Shown here one piece after another: positions 19,618-28,684 of a stretch of 57,173 nt of DNA (positions within the stretch are counted from its first letter, which is position 1; each line of letters opens with the position of its first letter). The stretch comes from an uncultured Prochlorococcus sp. GTDB taxonomy: Bacteria; Cyanobacteriota; Cyanobacteriia; PCC-6307; Cyanobiaceae. The stretch is taken from the NCBI GenBank assembly GCA_902596585.1, contig CACJUL010000006.1, positions 1-57,173 of the forward strand, written 5' to 3'. The position numbers and the translations under genes were made by a program. The notes beneath the pieces were generated by a model. The model did no database searches and was not told the origin of the DNA. It worked only from the letters and a program-made list of their open reading frames with translations.

Positions 19618-20579
19618 ACTTAATATTTAAAAAAAAATCTTATAACTTTAAGTTATCCACAAAAGTAAAAAATTCTAAAACCACTTACCTTACAAAATCG
19701 GGTTGGATAATTAAATTAACAAGTAATGAAAAAAAAACTGGGTTTGGTGAAGTTTCACCGCTTTTAGAAGAGGACTTAAAAAAATGTGCAAAACAATTAA
19801 ATATGATTCCTGAGTACGTAGAGTTATTTAATTTATCTGAGCAAATAAATATTTTTCACCCATGCATTCAATCTGCAATAAATTCAGCCTTAGCAGAGAT
19901 AAATGGGGAAATCATTTTTAAAGAAAAATATTACTTCGATGAAATTGATAAAACAGCTATACTTTTAAATCCTGAAAATATAATTTCAGATTTAAATGAA
20001 ATTAAAAAAAAACAATCTAATATTGGAAAATCAGTGACCATAAAATGGAAAGTAGCATTAAAAGAAAACCATGAGGAAGAAGCAATTTTAGAAGAAATTT
20101 TAAGCCAAATAGATAATAATATTAAATTAAGAATTGATGCTAATGGCTCCTGGGGAAGAAAGATAGCTAATAGATGGACTGATATTTTGAAAGATAACAA
20201 AAATATAGATTGGTTAGAACAACCTCTCAGTGTTGATGATCTTGATGGGCTTACAGATCTCAACAAAAAAATTCCAATAGCCTTAGACGAATCACTTTTA
20301 AAATTTCCAACTTTGATTGATGAATGGAAGGGTTGGCAAATTCGAAGGCCTTCACAAGAAAATAATCCAGTTAAGCTTTTAAGAGAATTAGAAAATAAAA
20401 AATCTTTAATATCTATAAGTACCTCATTTGAAACTGGAATAGGAAGAAGATGGCTTTATCATTTATCTTCTCTACAATTACAGGGACCAACTCCAAAAGT
20501 TTCTGGTTTGGCAATGAATAAATTTCCTAATTCGTTTCTATTTTTAAATGAAGCAAAAAAGATATGGGATCAACTATGA
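19614..20579 (+). CDS. menC: o-Succinylbenzoate synthase (enolase superfamily)
   Basis: 321 residues. Enolase-superfamily elements visible are KWK (144-146, K146 as the likely base), metal ligands D175 in RIDANGSW, E202 in WLEQPL and D225 in ALDESL. At the place of the second catalytic lysine (a Lys before Pro, 22 residues after the DES aspartate in Escherichia coli) this protein has R245 in QIRRPSQ. It dehydrates SHCHC to o-succinylbenzoate. It overlaps menA and menE by four bases each, so the three are translated as one operon. The operon position makes the function secure in spite of the substitution. Confidence 0.88.
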   Translation: MNLIFKKKSYNFKLSTKVKNSKTTYLTKSGWIIKLTSNEKKTGFGEVSPLLEEDLKKCAKQLNMIPEYVELFNLSEQINIFHPCIQSAINSALAEINGEIIFKEKYYFDEIDKTAILLNPENIISDLNEIKKKQSNIGKSVTIKWKVALKENHEEEAILEEILSQIDNNIKLRIDANGSWGRKIANRWTDILKDNKNIDWLEQPLSVDDLDGLTDLNKKIPIALDESLLKFPTLIDEWKGWQIRRPSQENNPVKLLRELENKKSLISISTSFETGIGRRWLYHLSSLQLQGPTPKVSGLAMNKFPNSFLFLNEAKKIWDQL

Positions 20580-21778
20580 AAAATAAAATTCATATTATTG
20601 AAGTTGAAAATAATGAAACTCAATCTGTTGAGAAAATTATTAAAAAAATTAGAGAGAATAAAATTATTTATGTAAAAAACAAATTTTATGAAAACGAAAA
20701 TGTATTAGATTCAATTAATAAAAATGGACCGGCAATCATCTTAAACAGTAGTGGTAGTTCTGGAAAACCGAGACGATGTTTTCACCATTTAGATAATCTG
20801 AAATTATCTGCAGCTACATCAGGTCAATGGCTTATAAATCAAGGATTTGAATTACAAAACTGCTTAATTTTAAATACTTTACCCCTGAACCATATAAGTG
20901 GATTAATGCCACTTTTTAGAAGTCAAACTTGGGGATGTGATTGTATTAATGTTTCTCCGAATTTAATAAAAAAAACCAGAGAACTTTTGCTTTTTACAAT
21001 TAAATCCAAAAAAAAGACAAAACACTTGATTACGTCTTTAGTACCTACCCAATTACAAAGACTTTTAACTCAAAAAGATGGTATTAGTTGGCTAAAAATT
21101 TTTGATCTAATTTGGGTAGGTGGAGCTTCAATTTCAGGCGAAACTGCAGAACAATGTATAAAAGAAAAAATAAAATTAGCACCTTGTTACGGCTCAACTG
21201 AAACCGCAGCAATGGTTACTAGTTTAAAACCAAAAGAATTCTTAATGGGTTTTAAAAATGTAGGAGAAATACTACCTGATACAAAAATAAGAATTAACGC
21301 ACAAGGATTAATCGAGATAAAATCAGCCAGAATTGGAATCGAAATAATAGACTCTTTAAAAACTAAAAATTTCAAAAATAAAAATGGGTGGTGGCAAACT
21401 GGTGATTTAGGTGAAATTAATCAAATCAATAATTCTTTATATTTAAACTTTCTTGGAAGAAGTGATAACGCTTTTAATTCAGGAGGAGAAATCGTTTTTC
21501 CAGATTTAATTGAATCTAGATTAAATGATTTCATTATGAAAGAAAATATCCCAATTAATAAATTCAATATTTCAAAAGTATCCGACAAATTATGGGGAAA
21601 TAAAATTGCAATAATTATTGAATTTAGAGAACTTACAAATCATAAAAATATTGAAAATTCATTAATTTTATTAAAAAAATATTCTCAAAGTTGGCCCAAA
21701 CATGAAAAACCTGAAACGTGGATTGTTAAAAACAAAAATAAAAGTAAAGAAAAAATAAACTTTAAATTTAAAAAATAA
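20576..21778 (+). CDS. menE: o-Succinylbenzoate-CoA ligase (acyl-adenylate-forming)
   Basis: About 400 residues from the ATG at 20576, which forms an ATGA overlap with the menC stop; an ATG 12 bases earlier is possible but less natural. Adenylation-domain motifs: phosphate loop LNSSGSSGKPR, PLNHISG, IWVGGASIS, PCYGSTETAAM (A5), WWQTGDLG (A7, with the ribose-binding Asp) and FLGRSDNAFNSGGE (A8). The last A10 lysine motif is unclear beyond the poly-Lys tail. It activates o-succinylbenzoate to its CoA thioester. MenB and MenD, needed to complete the pathway, are not in this window. It abuts the thioesterase gene convergently (3-base gap). Confidence 0.9.
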   Translation: MKNKIHIIEVENNETQSVEKIIKKIRENKIIYVKNKFYENENVLDSINKNGPAIILNSSGSSGKPRRCFHHLDNLKLSAATSGQWLINQGFELQNCLILNTLPLNHISGLMPLFRSQTWGCDCINVSPNLIKKTRELLLFTIKSKKKTKHLITSLVPTQLQRLLTQKDGISWLKIFDLIWVGGASISGETAEQCIKEKIKLAPCYGSTETAAMVTSLKPKEFLMGFKNVGEILPDTKIRINAQGLIEIKSARIGIEIIDSLKTKNFKNKNGWWQTGDLGEINQINNSLYLNFLGRSDNAFNSGGEIVFPDLIESRLNDFIMKENIPINKFNISKVSDKLWGNKIAIIIEFRELTNHKNIENSLILLKKYSQSWPKHEKPETWIVKNKNKSKEKINFKFKK

Positions 21779-21781
21779 TAA

Positions 21782-22234
<453 letters not shown>

Positions 22235-22242
22235 TTAAAAAC

Positions 22243-23430
22243 TTATCTATCAACAGATCCCATAATGACATCTATTGAACCAAGGATTGCCATAATATCA
22301 GCAATTTTGGCACCTTTAAGAATATGAGGCAGTATTTGCAAATTATTTAGATCAGCTGCTCTGATTTTAAATCTCCATGGGGTGACTTCATTATTTCCTT
22401 GAATAAATACACCTATTTCTCCTTTACCGGACTCTAATCTTGTATACAATTCTCCATTGGGAATTTTAAAAGTTGGAGCAACCTTCTTAGCTACATATTG
22501 ATAGTCAATACCAAATATTTCACTTTTCTTATCTTCAGTTGCCATTCTTTGAGCTTCTAGATTTTCTGTTGGACCCCCTGGGATCATTTTGCATGCTTGA
22601 CGAATGATACTTAATGATTGTCTCATCTCCTCAACTCTTACTCTATATCTCGCATAACAATCTCCTTCTTTTTCTGAAGCAATCTGCCAATCAAAATCGT
22701 CATAACATTCATAACTATCGACTTTCCTTAAATCCCAAGAAACGCCAGAAGCTCTAAGCATTGGGCCAGATAAAGACCAATTAATTGCCTGATCTCTTTG
22801 TATTGTTCCAAGACCTTCAATTCTTTTTCTAAAAATTGGATTATTTGTGATTAATTTTTCGTATTCATCTATCTTAGGGCCGAACCAATCACAAAAATCT
22901 ATACATTTTTCTAACCATCCATATGGAAGATCACATGCGACACCGCCTATCCTAAAGAAATTATTATTTATTAGCCTTTGTCCAGTAGCAGCTTCCCAAA
23001 GATCATAAATCATTTCTCTTTCTCTGAAAATATAGAAAAATGGAGTTTGAGCTCCTACGTCTGCTAAAAAGGGGCCAAGCCATAAAAGATGATTAGCAAT
23101 ACGATTAAGTTCCAGCATAAGAACTCTTATGTAACTTGCTCTTTTAGGAACTGGAATATTAGCTAATCTTTCAGGAGCATTTACTACAATAGCTTCATAA
23201 AACATTCCTGCTGCATAATCCATTCTGCTTACATAAGGAACATACATTACATTTGTCCTATTTTCAGCTATCTTTTCCATTCCTCTATGTAAATATCCAA
23301 TTACAGGCTCACAATCAATGACATTCTCACCATCAAGAGTTACAACTAACCTTAAAACTCCGTGCATTGAGGGATGGTGAGGGCCAAAATTGACCACCAT
23401 TGGTTCTGTTCTAGTCTCTAGCTGAGCCAT
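22243..23430 (-). CDS. ndhH: NAD(P)H-quinone oxidoreductase subunit H (NDH-1)
   Basis: 395 residues, the 49-kDa/NuoD-type subunit of the hydrophilic arm of thylakoid NDH-1. [15 protein letters not shown] at residues 14-28, [31 protein letters not shown] and the C-terminal DVIMGSVDR are all typical. It helps form the quinone-binding site and takes part in cyclic electron flow and respiration. It is divergent from rsmH (38-base gap) and lies just upstream of the DHNA-CoA thioesterase gene, linking quinone use to quinone synthesis. Length and sequence are normal. Confidence 0.97.
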
Positions 23431-23468
23431 TCAAAATTTAACTTCTAAATAAATCTTAGTCGAAAGTT

Positions 23469-24377
23469 ATGCAAACTGACCTATCTGATTCATCTTTTTT
23501 CAATCATAAATCAGTTATGACAGATGAGATTATGGCCTCATTAGAGCATTACCCATTAATAGATAACAACCAACTTAAAGGAATAGACGCCACTTTAGGC
23601 GGAGGAGGGCACTCTTATAATCTATTAAGAAAATATTCGGATTTAAATATAATTGGACTTGATCAAGATCCATTCGCAAGAATATCAGCATCAAAAAGAC
23701 TTGATGAATTTAAAAATAGGATTGATATAAGGGCTTCAAATTTTGCAGATTTTGTACCAAAAGAAAAAGTTTCTTTTGTGATTGCAGATCTTGGAGTAAA
23801 TAGTAACCAAATTGATGACGCTAAAAGAGGATTTAGCTTCCAAAAAGATGGTCCACTTGATATGCGCATGAATCCTCTTCTTGAAGTTGATGCAGAGAAA
23901 TTAATTGAGTCTTTAAATGAAAAAGATCTAGCTAACCTAATTTATAAATATGGAGATGAAAGATTATCAAGAAAGATTGCTAGGAAAATAAAAATGGATT
24001 TGAAAGAAAATGGGAAATATTCTGGGACAAAAGAATTAGCTTATTCAATTGCAGGCTGCTTTCCACCAAAACAAAGATATAAAAAAATACACCCAGCAAC
24101 AAGAACATTTCAAGCACTAAGAATTGCTGTTAATAAAGAAATTGAAGTATTAGAGAAATTTTTGGAAGTTGTTCCTGAATGGCTTTTGCCAGGGGGAATT
24201 ATTTCTATTATTAGTTTTCATTCCCTTGAGGATAGGTTAGTTAAAAGTTCTTTTAAGAATGATCTAAGACTAAAAAACCTGACAAAAAAACCAATTACTC
24301 CCTCCGAACAAGAAGTCGAATTAAATCGGAGAGCTAGAAGTGGAAAATTAAGAATTGCTCAATTAAGAAGCCATTAA
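23469..24377 (+). CDS. rsmH: 16S rRNA m4C1402 methyltransferase RsmH (MraW)
   Basis: 302 residues. HKSVMTDEIMASL near the N-terminus, the SAM-binding DATLGGGGHSYNLL, GLDQDPFA, ADLGVNSNQIDDAKRGFSFQKDGPLDMRM-type block around residue 100-130, HPATRTFQALRIAVNKE and ISFHSLEDRLVK near the end are all family signatures. It N4-methylates C1402 in the decoding centre of 16S rRNA. In many bacteria it sits in the division-cell wall cluster; here it stands alone between ndhH and the cysteine desulfurase. It ends 3 bases before the convergent desulfurase stop. Confidence 0.96.
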   Translation: MQTDLSDSSFFNHKSVMTDEIMASLEHYPLIDNNQLKGIDATLGGGGHSYNLLRKYSDLNIIGLDQDPFARISASKRLDEFKNRIDIRASNFADFVPKEKVSFVIADLGVNSNQIDDAKRGFSFQKDGPLDMRMNPLLEVDAEKLIESLNEKDLANLIYKYGDERLSRKIARKIKMDLKENGKYSGTKELAYSIAGCFPPKQRYKKIHPATRTFQALRIAVNKEIEVLEKFLEVVPEWLLPGGIISIISFHSLEDRLVKSSFKNDLRLKNLTKKPITPSEQEVELNRRARSGKLRIAQLRSH

Positions 24378-24380
24378 TTT

Positions 24381-25526
24381 CTAACGTAATGATTTGATCG
24401 TATTTGTAAGAATATGAATTGCTTCTTTTATCTCTTTTGAATTAGTGCTTAATCCAATACTTAATCTTATTGAAGATTCTGCTTCTTTAAAAGATCTACC
24501 TAAGGCTAGTAAAACATGAGATGGTTCCCCATTACTACATGCAGATCCACTAGAACAAATTATTTTGGATTTTAAAACTTTATGGAACTTTGCTCCGTTT
24601 AAATCCAATACAGTCAAATTTAAATTTTGAGGTAATCTTTTTTCTATTGAGCCATTAATTAATAAACCAGAATTATTTTCTAACAAACCCTCCAAAAGAT
24701 TATTTCTATAAAAAAGTAATTTCTCAGCATTACTTTTTTGATTAAACACTGCTATCTCTATTGCTTTAGCAAAGCCAACTACTAAAGGAAGAGGTAATGT
24801 ACCAGACCTGAGACCATATTCCTGACCTCCTCCAACAATTAAAGGCTCTAGATTAATTTCTTCATCAATCAAAAGAAGTCCTATCCCTTTAGGACCATAT
24901 ATTTTGTGAGAACTTATCGTTATCATATTTACATCTGATAAAAGATTGTCTAATTCGACATAACCTAAACATTGTGCAAAATCAGAGTGAAAAGTTATTC
25001 CTCTCGATTTACATATCTTTGAAATATTCTCTACAGGCTGAATAACTCCTATTTCGTTATTAGCCAACATAACACTAACCATAAATGTATCTTCTCTTAT
25101 ATTTTTTTTGAATTGTTCTTCTGAAATTAATCCATCTTTCTTAGGATTAATTTCAGTAACTTTAAATCCCTCTTTCTTTAGTTGGTTTATTGGTTCAAGT
25201 ACAGCTTTGTGCTCCGTTTTTAAGGTAATAATATGTCCATAATTTCCTGTTTTTTTATAGTAATTTCTTGCAAACCCCATTAGGGCTAGGTTATTAGATT
25301 CTGTTGCTCCACTTGTAAAAATAACTTTTTTATTCTTGAGAAATAAATTTTGTTCTATTTTTTCTCTTGAGGCTTCCAATATAGCACTTGCGTTAATGCC
25401 CGCCAAATTAGATTTGCTTGCAGGATTAGAAAATATCTCACTCCAAAAAGGTTTCATAGAATCAACAACTTCCTTAGAGCAAGGAGTCGAAGATTGATAG
25501 TCTAGTAGTATAGGAGTTGATAGCAT
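24381..25526 (-). CDS. Cysteine desulfurase (NifS/IscS type)
   Basis: 381 residues, PLP-dependent. LDYQSSTPCSKEVVDSM opens the protein, TSGATESNN and HKAVLEP are seen, the PLP lysine lies in SSHKIYGPKGIG, GGGQEYGLRSGT is the phosphate-binding region, and the active-site cysteine lies in SSGSACSNGEPSHVLLALG. The Cys loop is slightly shorter than in classic IscS. It supplies sulfur for Fe-S clusters and perhaps thiolated tRNAs. No iscU or sufE lies nearby. It is divergent from the response regulator gene (59-base gap). Whether to call it iscS, nifS or another paralogue cannot be settled here. Confidence 0.9.
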   Translation of the reverse strand: MLSTPILLDYQSSTPCSKEVVDSMKPFWSEIFSNPASKSNLAGINASAILEASREKIEQNLFLKNKKVIFTSGATESNNLALMGFARNYYKKTGNYGHIITLKTEHKAVLEPINQLKKEGFKVTEINPKKDGLISEEQFKKNIREDTFMVSVMLANNEIGVIQPVENISKICKSRGITFHSDFAQCLGYVELDNLLSDVNMITISSHKIYGPKGIGLLLIDEEINLEPLIVGGGQEYGLRSGTLPLPLVVGFAKAIEIAVFNQKSNAEKLLFYRNNLLEGLLENNSGLLINGSIEKRLPQNLNLTVLDLNGAKFHKVLKSKIICSSGSACSNGEPSHVLLALGRSFKEAESSIRLSIGLSTNSKEIKEAIHILTNTIKSLR

Positions 25527-25585
25527 TGTATTAAGTATATAAAATTCTCTTTATTACTAGAAAATCAAATTAAAGAGTTCAAAAA

Positions 25586-26314
25586 ATGAATGAAATTAAT
25601 CAAGTAAATAATGAACCGGTAAGAAAATCAAGAATTTTATTAGTTGATGATGAGCCCGGTTTAAGAACAGCTGTTAAAACATTTCTAGAAGATGAAGGCT
25701 TTGAAATATTTATTGCAGTTGATGGAGAGGATGGTTGGGAAAAAGCTCAAACAGTTTTTCCTGATTTAATAATAAGCGATATTATGATGCCTCGAGCTAA
25801 TGGTTATGCTTTATTAGAAAAAATTAGAGAGGATGAAAAATTAGGAGGGACTCCAGTTATTTTTCTAACTGCAAAAGGAATGACCCTAGACAGAACAGAA
25901 GGTTATCTCGCAGGAGTTGATGATTATATTTCCAAACCTTTCGATCCTGATGAATTAGCTGCAAGAGTTAAAAACGTAATCAACAGACAAGAACGTTTAC
26001 TAAAAGAAGCCGCACGATTTGCAGATATTGATGTAAGCAAAATGGCTAAGCAAATTACTGAAATAAAATCTATGCTCACAGACCAAAATCCCACTAATTC
26101 AGAAAATAAAATAAATCTTCCTAGTTTTACTCCAAGAGAAGCAAGTGTACTTCAACTAGTAGCAGAAGGGCTGATGAACAAGGAAATTGCAAGACAGCTT
26201 GAAACATCTATTAGAAATGTTGAAAAATATGTAAGTAGACTTTTTATCAAGACAGGTACATCAAGCCGAACAGAATTAGTTCGTTATGCACTGGAAAATC
26301 ATTTGGTAAAATGA
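25586..26314 (+). CDS. NarL/LuxR-family response regulator (Rre1/Ycf29-like)
   Basis: 242 residues. The receiver domain (about 15-135) has the acidic pair DD (21-22), phospho-acceptor D65 in IISDIMMPR, the switch threonine in FLTAKG and the lysine in ISKPFDPDEL. A linker with a helical stretch precedes a LuxR/GerE helix-turn-helix (about 175-238), FTPREASVLQLVAEGLMNKE then SIRNVEKYVSRLFIKTG. Its look agrees with the cyanobacterial and plastid Rre1/Ycf29 group, tied to stress responses through histidine kinases; I infer this from overall similarity. No kinase gene lies nearby. It ends 3 bases from the convergent chlM stop. Confidence 0.85.
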   Translation: MNEINQVNNEPVRKSRILLVDDEPGLRTAVKTFLEDEGFEIFIAVDGEDGWEKAQTVFPDLIISDIMMPRANGYALLEKIREDEKLGGTPVIFLTAKGMTLDRTEGYLAGVDDYISKPFDPDELAARVKNVINRQERLLKEAARFADIDVSKMAKQITEIKSMLTDQNPTNSENKINLPSFTPREASVLQLVAEGLMNKEIARQLETSIRNVEKYVSRLFIKTGTSSRTELVRYALENHLVK

Positions 26315-26317
26315 CTT

Positions 26318-27016
26318 TTAAATTTTCTCGAATTCAATTAGTTTTGAAAAATAAAAAGGAGCTTGATTTAATTTCTTTTTAACCACTTTAAATCCTCTTT
26401 CTTTAGCAGCATTAATAATGCCCTTTTCTTTTAATGTATATGCTCTTGTAGTTTTACTTGGCCCAGGAAATAATTTCCCAATATTTTTAAGAACAGCAAG
26501 AACTGGAGTATAAGGAGCAAAACTGACGATTAGTTTTTCTTTACTTAAATCACATAGATGTTGGACCATTTCTTCTGCGACCGGTTGAGGATAATGAATA
26601 AATACATCCAAACAAACTACAACATCAAATAATCCTTTTAATTTTTCCAGATCACATACTTCATATTTGATTTTCCCTTGATTCAAACCTAATTCATTAA
26701 TGCGTTTTTTTGTTTCTTTAATCATTTCAGAAGAAATATCGCTTACCTGTAGATCTTTTATGCCTAGTCTTAGTAGAGGTATAGAAAGGCTTCCTACACC
26801 ACATCCTGCATCACAATAACTTTTTTTTGTTATTTCAGGATAATTTTTGATGTATGAGACCACATCATTTACAGTTTTTTGATGTCCTTTCCTAATATTT
26901 TTCTGGACTGTGTTAATTTCATCAGATTTGCTATAAATTTTATTCCATCTTTCAAAGCCAGTTCCATTAAAATACTCCTTAACTTCACTTTTTTCGATAA
27001 TCTTATTTGACGTCAT
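26318..27016 (-). CDS. chlM: Mg-protoporphyrin IX O-methyltransferase
   Basis: 232 residues. VKEYFNGTGFERWNKIYS opens the protein as in ChlM/BchM, followed by the class I SAM-binding loop DAGCGVGSLSIPL, DISSEMIKETKKR, and VCLDVFIHYPQ, with SFAPYTPVLAVLKNIGKLFPGPSKTTRAY in the second half. It methylates Mg-protoporphyrin IX on the path to divinyl-chlorophyll. Length is as expected. It is divergent from purE with an 89-base gap that contains a strong dyad. It converges on the response regulator gene with 3 bases between stops. Confidence 0.93.
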   Translation of the reverse strand: MTSNKIIEKSEVKEYFNGTGFERWNKIYSKSDEINTVQKNIRKGHQKTVNDVVSYIKNYPEITKKSYCDAGCGVGSLSIPLLRLGIKDLQVSDISSEMIKETKKRINELGLNQGKIKYEVCDLEKLKGLFDVVVCLDVFIHYPQPVAEEMVQHLCDLSKEKLIVSFAPYTPVLAVLKNIGKLFPGPSKTTRAYTLKEKGIINAAKERGFKVVKKKLNQAPFYFSKLIEFEKI

Positions 27017-27055
27017 AATATTCTATGAAAATTTATTCTTTTTATACTAACTAAC

Positions 27056-27079
27056 TGGCGCCAATTTAATTGCACGCCA
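27056..27079. promoter_or_regulatory. Dyad element in the chlM-purE divergent region
   Basis: TGGCG (27056-27060) pairs with CGCCA (27075-27079) and inside it CAATT (27062-27066) pairs with AATTG (27068-27072). The arms are separated by one base on the left and two on the right, around a single central T. It is the only relatively GC-rich patch in this AT-rich gap and lies 27-50 bases before the purE TTG and 40-63 bases before the chlM ATG. It could be an operator for either gene or an RNA hairpin in the 5' leader of purE. I know no factor with this site. Confidence 0.45.
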
Positions 27080-27105
27080 TTATAGGAAAGAATTGATTTG
27101 TTATT

Positions 27106-27642
27106 TTGTCAGAATTAAATTCTAAAGACATTTATAAAATTGCTGTCGTTATGGGTAGTGATTCAGATCTAAAAACCTTGAAGCCTGCCATTGACATTTT
27201 AAGAGAATTTGGAATAAAAACTGAAGTTTGTATACTTTCTGCCCATCGCACACCTATTGAAATGATGGAATATGCAAAAAATGCAGAATCAGAAAACATA
27301 AAAGTAATAATTGCAGGTGCTGGTGGTGCTGCTCACCTTCCAGGCATGCTGGCATCCATAACTTGCATTCCTGTAATTGGAGTACCAGTAGAGAGTAAGA
27401 CACTTAAGGGAGTTGACTCTCTTTTATCAATTGTTCAAATGCCAGCTGGGATACCAGTTGCAACAGTTGCAATTAATGGAGGTCAAAATGCTGGATTATT
27501 GGCAATAGAGATGATCAGTTTATTTGATGTATCTGTAAAGAAAAATTTAAAAAAATTCAGAGAGAATCTTCATACACAGGTAAGGACCAAAAACAGTAAG
27601 TTATCAAGTATTGGAGCTGATAATTATATTCAAAATAATTGA
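27106..27642 (+). CDS. purE: N5-carboxyaminoimidazole ribonucleotide mutase
   Basis: 178 residues from a TTG start. VVMGSDSDLKTLKPA, LSAHRTPIEMMEY, AGAGGAAHLPGMLAS, GVPVESKTLKGVDSLLSIVQMPAGIPVATV-type core and NAGLLAIEMISL are the PurE hallmark. It rearranges N5-CAIR to CAIR in purine synthesis. The C-terminal 25 residues beyond the core are variable. purK is not in this window. The gene is divergent from chlM and converges on cysC with 16 bases between stops. Confidence 0.95.
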   Translation: MSELNSKDIYKIAVVMGSDSDLKTLKPAIDILREFGIKTEVCILSAHRTPIEMMEYAKNAESENIKVIIAGAGGAAHLPGMLASITCIPVIGVPVESKTLKGVDSLLSIVQMPAGIPVATVAINGGQNAGLLAIEMISLFDVSVKKNLKKFRENLHTQVRTKNSKLSSIGADNYIQNN

Positions 27643-27658
27643 TAACTAATTTTTTATA

Positions 27659-28294
27659 TTAGGCCTTTTTAAGAAAGTTTTCTTTTTTAAGGTAGTTAAT
27701 AACTGTTTCAACGGAATCATCTAAATCTAAGGAACCTGTATCAACAACAATTTCTGCATTTTGAGGAGCTTCATATGGACTAGAAATGCCTGTAAATTCC
27801 TTAATTTCACCCAAACGAGCTTTCTTATAAAGACCTTTAGTATCCCTATTTTCGCAAACTGTTATATCTGCAGCACAATAAACTTCGATAAAATCCTTAG
27901 ATCCAATAATTTTTCTCACCTTATCTCGATCGCTAATAAATGGAGAAACAAAAGCTGTAATAGTAATTATCCCTGCATTCATAAATAGATTCGCAACTTC
28001 TCCAATTCGTCTTATATTTTCTTCTCTATCTTCATCTGAAAACCCAAGATCTTTGCATAAGCCGTGTCTAATATTATCTCCATCCAACACGTAAGTTGAA
28101 AAACCATCTAAATGTAAAACTTCATTTAAAGCATTGGCTAAAGTACTCTTACCAGAGCCAGATAAACCTGTAAACCATATAACCATTCCTTTATGACCTC
28201 TCATTTTCTCAAGCTTTTCTCTATCAATAGTTAAATTATGCCATTTTATATTGGTTGACTTTGCTTGATCTTGTTCTTTCATTGTTTGAATCAT
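27659..28294 (-). CDS. cysC: Adenylylsulfate (APS) kinase
   Basis: About 211 residues. I start at the ATG at 28292-28294; a TTG lies one codon earlier and another ATG 12 bases inside. Walker A is GLSGSGKST, then LDGDNIRHGL, SPFISDRDKVR, the family block VYCAADITVCENRDTKGLYKKA, and ISSPYEAPQNAE. It phosphorylates APS to PAPS, which feeds sulfate reduction or sulfation. It follows the SUI1 gene on the same strand after 30 bases and converges on purE. Confidence 0.94.
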   Translation of the reverse strand: MIQTMKEQDQAKSTNIKWHNLTIDREKLEKMRGHKGMVIWFTGLSGSGKSTLANALNEVLHLDGFSTYVLDGDNIRHGLCKDLGFSDEDREENIRRIGEVANLFMNAGIITITAFVSPFISDRDKVRKIIGSKDFIEVYCAADITVCENRDTKGLYKKARLGEIKEFTGISSPYEAPQNAEIVVDTGSLDLDDSVETVINYLKKENFLKKA

Positions 28295-28324
28295 CAAAAT
28301 TAAAAACCCATCCTAACCCTTGCT

Positions 28325-28636
28325 TCATAAATTATGAAATCCCTCTTTACGAAGAAACTCAATTGATTTCGATACCATATCGCCCTGTAACTGGATATTA
28401 CTATCAATTAATGTACCTCCAGTACCACAAAAAACTTTAATTTTTTTTAGTAATTCTTTTAATAAGATTTCATCCTCAGTTCCTAACCCTCGAATTAAAG
28501 TGATCGTCTTGCCCTTCTTACCTTTTTTTTGTTTTGAAATATTTATTTTTGATCTTTTGTTAAGATAGTCTACCTTAGCTATTTCTTCTGATTTTTTTTG
28601 TTGATTATCAAATTCGATCCAATTCTTTTTTCCCAT
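28325..28636 (-). CDS. SUI1/eIF1-family translation factor (YciH-like)
   Basis: 103 residues. A basic N-terminal half with ISKQKKGKKGKTITLIRGL leads into the SUI1 core: LLKKIKVFCGTGGTLIDSNIQLQGD, where the CGTGGT turn and the QGD are the family hallmark, ending IEFLRKEGF. The archaeal and eukaryotic relatives control start-codon selection; the bacterial YciH proteins have been linked to initiation fidelity, but their role is not settled. It is divergent from trpB (48-base gap) and upstream of cysC. Frequent TTG starts in this genome make a start-selection factor worth noting. Confidence 0.88.
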   Translation of the reverse strand: MGKKNWIEFDNQQKKSEEIAKVDYLNKRSKINISKQKKGKKGKTITLIRGLGTEDEILLKELLKKIKVFCGTGGTLIDSNIQLQGDMVSKSIEFLRKEGFHNL

Positions 28637-28684
28637 TATTTTATTTATAATCTATAGTTAGTTAATACTTATTCTAGATACAAA

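Noticed and set aside
19653-19661. Perfect DnaA-box sequence TTATCCACA inside menC
   Set aside because: It is single, lies in a coding region, and has no further boxes or AT-rich unwinding element or dnaA/dnaN nearby, so it does not suggest an origin.
27008-27015. Palindrome TGACGTCA
   Set aside because: It overlaps the chlM start codon, is only 8 bases long, and its presence is explained by the coding sequence.
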